Assembly: GCA_026390435.1 (NCBI GenBank)
Contig: JAPLFY010000036.1
Span: 124,001-188,000 of the forward strand
DNA from: Pseudomonadota bacterium
GTDB lineage: Bacteria > Bdellovibrionota_B > Oligoflexia > Oligoflexales > CAIYRB01
Direction: 5' to 3'
Length of the DNA: 64,000 bases
The translations under genes were made by a program, and so were the position numbers. Under the pieces are notes generated by a model. It was not told where the DNA came from. It was given only the letters and a program-made list of their open reading frames with translations, and searched no databases. Positions 62,374 through 64,000 of the stretch are shown one piece after another. Numbering within the stretch: the stretch's first letter is position 1; the number at the start of each line of letters is the position of its first letter.

Positions 62374-64000
62374 TCAACTGCGATGAGACTTTTCTCTACT
62401 CGAAGGGGGTAGATAATACCCAACTCGGTGCTCGTAGAACCACCGAAAGCCATCGGAACGGTCCAACTCTAGCTGCCACGCACCAATTGCGAGGCCAGGA
62501 TGTGAAAGGATACGCTCTGATACGGCATCAACTACGAAACTGACGAAATCCCGCTTTATGGCCCGTCCGCCCATTGTGTCAACAGCACTGTTCGCGAGAA
62601 GTCGGGACCGCAAGCGAGGGCCAAGCGAAATACAGAACTGTCGATCACTCAAGCGCTCATTAAGACCTCGCACCAACCTCTCCAAGACACGCTCGAGCTG
62701 CCTCTTGCCGAGACGGCGAAAGACCACTACCTCGTCGATTCTATTGACGAACTCTGGTCGCAATTTCTGAGACAAGTTCTCTCGAATGGTTCGATCAGCC
62801 GCATTTTCTGGGTCGGCAATCCGATCTAAAGAGATGTTTGAGGTCATTATTATCAAGGTGTTGCGAAAGTCGACCAGTCGACTGCGGCCATCTGTGAGTC
62901 GACCATCATCAAAGGTCTGGAGTAATAGATCGAGGACTCGCGGATGCGCCTTTTCAATTTCATCTAGCAGCACGACAGAATATGGCCTTTGCTTTACCGC
63001 CTCTGTCAGTTCCCCTCCGTCACCGAATCCAACGTAACCAGGAGGAGCCCCAATGAGCCTCGCTATCTGATGCTGCTCCATAAACTCAGACATATCCAAG
63101 CGAACAATTTTAGATTCCTCTGCGAACAGTTCCTCCGCCAAAGCCTTGGCTGTTTCAGTCTTGCCGACCCCCGTTGGACCGAGAAATAGAAAAACACCAA
63201 GTGGGCGTCGAGGATCGTTCACGCCGACTCGAGCACGCTTCAAGGTCTGCGCAATCCGACGCAAGGCGTCATCCTGGCCAAAAATCCGCTTACCGAGCCT
63301 AGCCTCAAGAGCAAGCAGTTTACGCCCGTCACCTTCTAACAGGCGACCAACTGGAATCCGTGTCCAAAACGACACAATCTCTGCAATTTCACGATTCCCC
63401 ACTACCCGACGAAGAAACGGATGATGTTTTTGCAAAGCATCGAGCTCAATCTTAATTTTATCAGTTTCACGGTTCAATTTTGGTAGCTCGCCGTACTGTA
63501 GTCGCGCGGCGAACTCGAATTCAGCATTAGACTTGGCGCTTCGATACAGCGCATCGCCCTCAATGCGATTTTTTTCAGCCAGTTTTAAACGCTGCAACAA
63601 GGCCTGATGCTGTCGCCAGATTTGATCAATGCGGCCGTGTTCAGCGCGGGCCTTCTCGAGTCGAACTTCCAATTTGGCAAGCGCTGATTTCTGACCAGGA
63701 TCCTGCGGACCGATAGCCTTACGCTCGATTTCGATCTGACTAATTTCGGAGCCCCATTGATCCAAAATCGCTGGAACACTGTCAATTTGCAGACGCAGCC
63801 TACTGGCAGCCTCGTCTATCAAATCTATTGCCTTGTCGGGTAACTTGCGCTGAGGCAAGTAGCGGACCGATAAATTGACTGCTGCCGAAAGTGCTTCGTC
63901 GTCAATTTGCACACCATGGTGCACCTCATAATGACCCTTGATGCCCCGAAGTATCGCCAGAGCAGCGCTTAAGGACGGCTCTTCAACAGTTATTGGTTGA
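62374..64000 (-). CDS. clpB: Chaperone ClpB (disaggregase), N-terminal part outside the window
   Basis: The frame continues without a stop to the window edge; the GTG at 63924 is internal (in-frame upstream sequence reads ITVEEPSLSAALAILRGIKG, as in ClpB). About 541 C-terminal residues are visible: the end of AAA-1 (YEVHHGVQIDDEAL, RYLPQRKLPDKAIDLIDEAASRLR in blocks), the coiled M domain (DALYRSAKSNAEFEFAARLQYGELPKL in blocks), and AAA-2 with Walker A GPTGVGKT, Walker B VVLLDEIEKAH and sensor-2 GGRAIKR. The extreme C-terminus (SDGFRWFYEHRVGYY) is unlike typical ClpB. The M domain separates it from ClpA/ClpC. Confidence 0.93.
   Translation of the reverse strand, partial: QPITVEEPSLSAALAILRGIKGHYEVHHGVQIDDEALSAAVNLSVRYLPQRKLPDKAIDLIDEAASRLRLQIDSVPAILDQWGSEISQIEIERKAIGPQDPGQKSALAKLEVRLEKARAEHGRIDQIWRQHQALLQRLKLAEKNRIEGDALYRSAKSNAEFEFAARLQYGELPKLNRETDKIKIELDALQKHHPFLRRVVGNREIAEIVSFWTRIPVGRLLEGDGRKLLALEARLGKRIFGQDDALRRIAQTLKRARVGVNDPRRPLGVFLFLGPTGVGKTETAKALAEELFAEESKIVRLDMSEFMEQHQIARLIGAPPGYVGFGDGGELTEAVKQRPYSVVLLDEIEKAHPRVLDLLLQTFDDGRLTDGRSRLVDFRNTLIIMTSNISLDRIADPENAADRTIRENLSQKLRPEFVNRIDEVVVFRRLGKRQLERVLERLVRGLNERLSDRQFCISLGPRLRSRLLANSAVDTMGGRAIKRDFVSFVVDAVSERILSHPGLAIGAWQLELDRSDGFRWFYEHRVGYYLPPSSREKSHRS

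Overview
The window is ordinary, gene-dense chromosome (64 kb, moderate GC) from a Gram-negative bacterium. It encodes outer-membrane beta-barrel candidates, several lipoproteins with clear lipoboxes, ClpB, DnaK, Lon and a full set of housekeeping genes. It has no phage module, insertion sequence or CRISPR array. Several traits point to a deltaproteobacterial or Bdellovibrionota/Oligoflexia-like lineage: futalosine-type menaquinone genes (MqnC, a UbiA-type prenyltransferase, a UbiX-type protein), a group-2 PyrF, methylmalonyl-CoA mutase with MeaB, an RNase Y homologue, FecR and RsbU/SpoIIE-type signalling proteins, many TPR proteins and frequent TTG starts. That placement is inference; no 16S gene is present.

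Layout. 1-5.7 kb: start of a gene leaving the window, mqnC, an M14 carboxypeptidase, def-rpe, a secreted protein and a rhomboid protease. 5.7-10.3 kb: unrecognised paired genes, a TPR lipoprotein and two divergent lipoproteins. 10.3-15 kb: menaquinone prenyltransferase and UbiX, a small membrane protein, a one-domain asparaginase and recN. 15-24.4 kb: an envelope/lipid block with a large lipoprotein, two outer-membrane candidates (one FadL-like), then divergently TetR, a TPR protein, a decayed thiolase-like protein, a FadB/FadJ-like protein and pyrF. 24.4-37.2 kb: TPR protein, ComEC core, CheY-like protein, zinc-ribbon membrane protein, dnaK, rmuC, slipin, a truncated UDG-fold protein, receiver-TPR and TPR proteins, and an RNase Y homologue. 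37.2-44.6 kb: suhB, rpmI-rplT, tRNA-Arg, methylmalonyl-CoA mutase and meaB, and a tetraheme cytochrome. 44.6-52.3 kb: an IscA-like protein lacking two cysteines, a four-gene FecR/outer-membrane operon, a divergent membrane-bound PP2C phosphatase and a winged-helix regulator. 52.4-64 kb: ilvA, lon, a J-domain-less DnaJ-like protein beside grpE, a Fis-type protein, then a minus-strand run of clpB (cut by the window end), tRNA-Gln, prs, rplY, pth, rpsF, rplI and dnaB.

How the genes work together. Protein quality control is concentrated here (dnaK, grpE, DnaJ-like, lon, clpB, def, pth). Menaquinone synthesis is represented by three genes in two places. The methylmalonyl-CoA mutase/MeaB pair makes succinyl-CoA from odd-chain or branched substrates. 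The most unusual region is 17.4-23.5 kb, where a FadL-like porin and a TetR regulator flank two proteins that look like a FadA/FadB beta-oxidation pair, but the thiolase half has lost its catalytic cysteines and the dehydrogenase half has lost its recognisable NAD-binding motif. A recurring theme is family members missing signature residues: thiolase, IscA, RNase Y KH domain, UDG, DnaJ and an OmpR-type receiver. These calls come from reading motifs by eye; profile searches were not possible.
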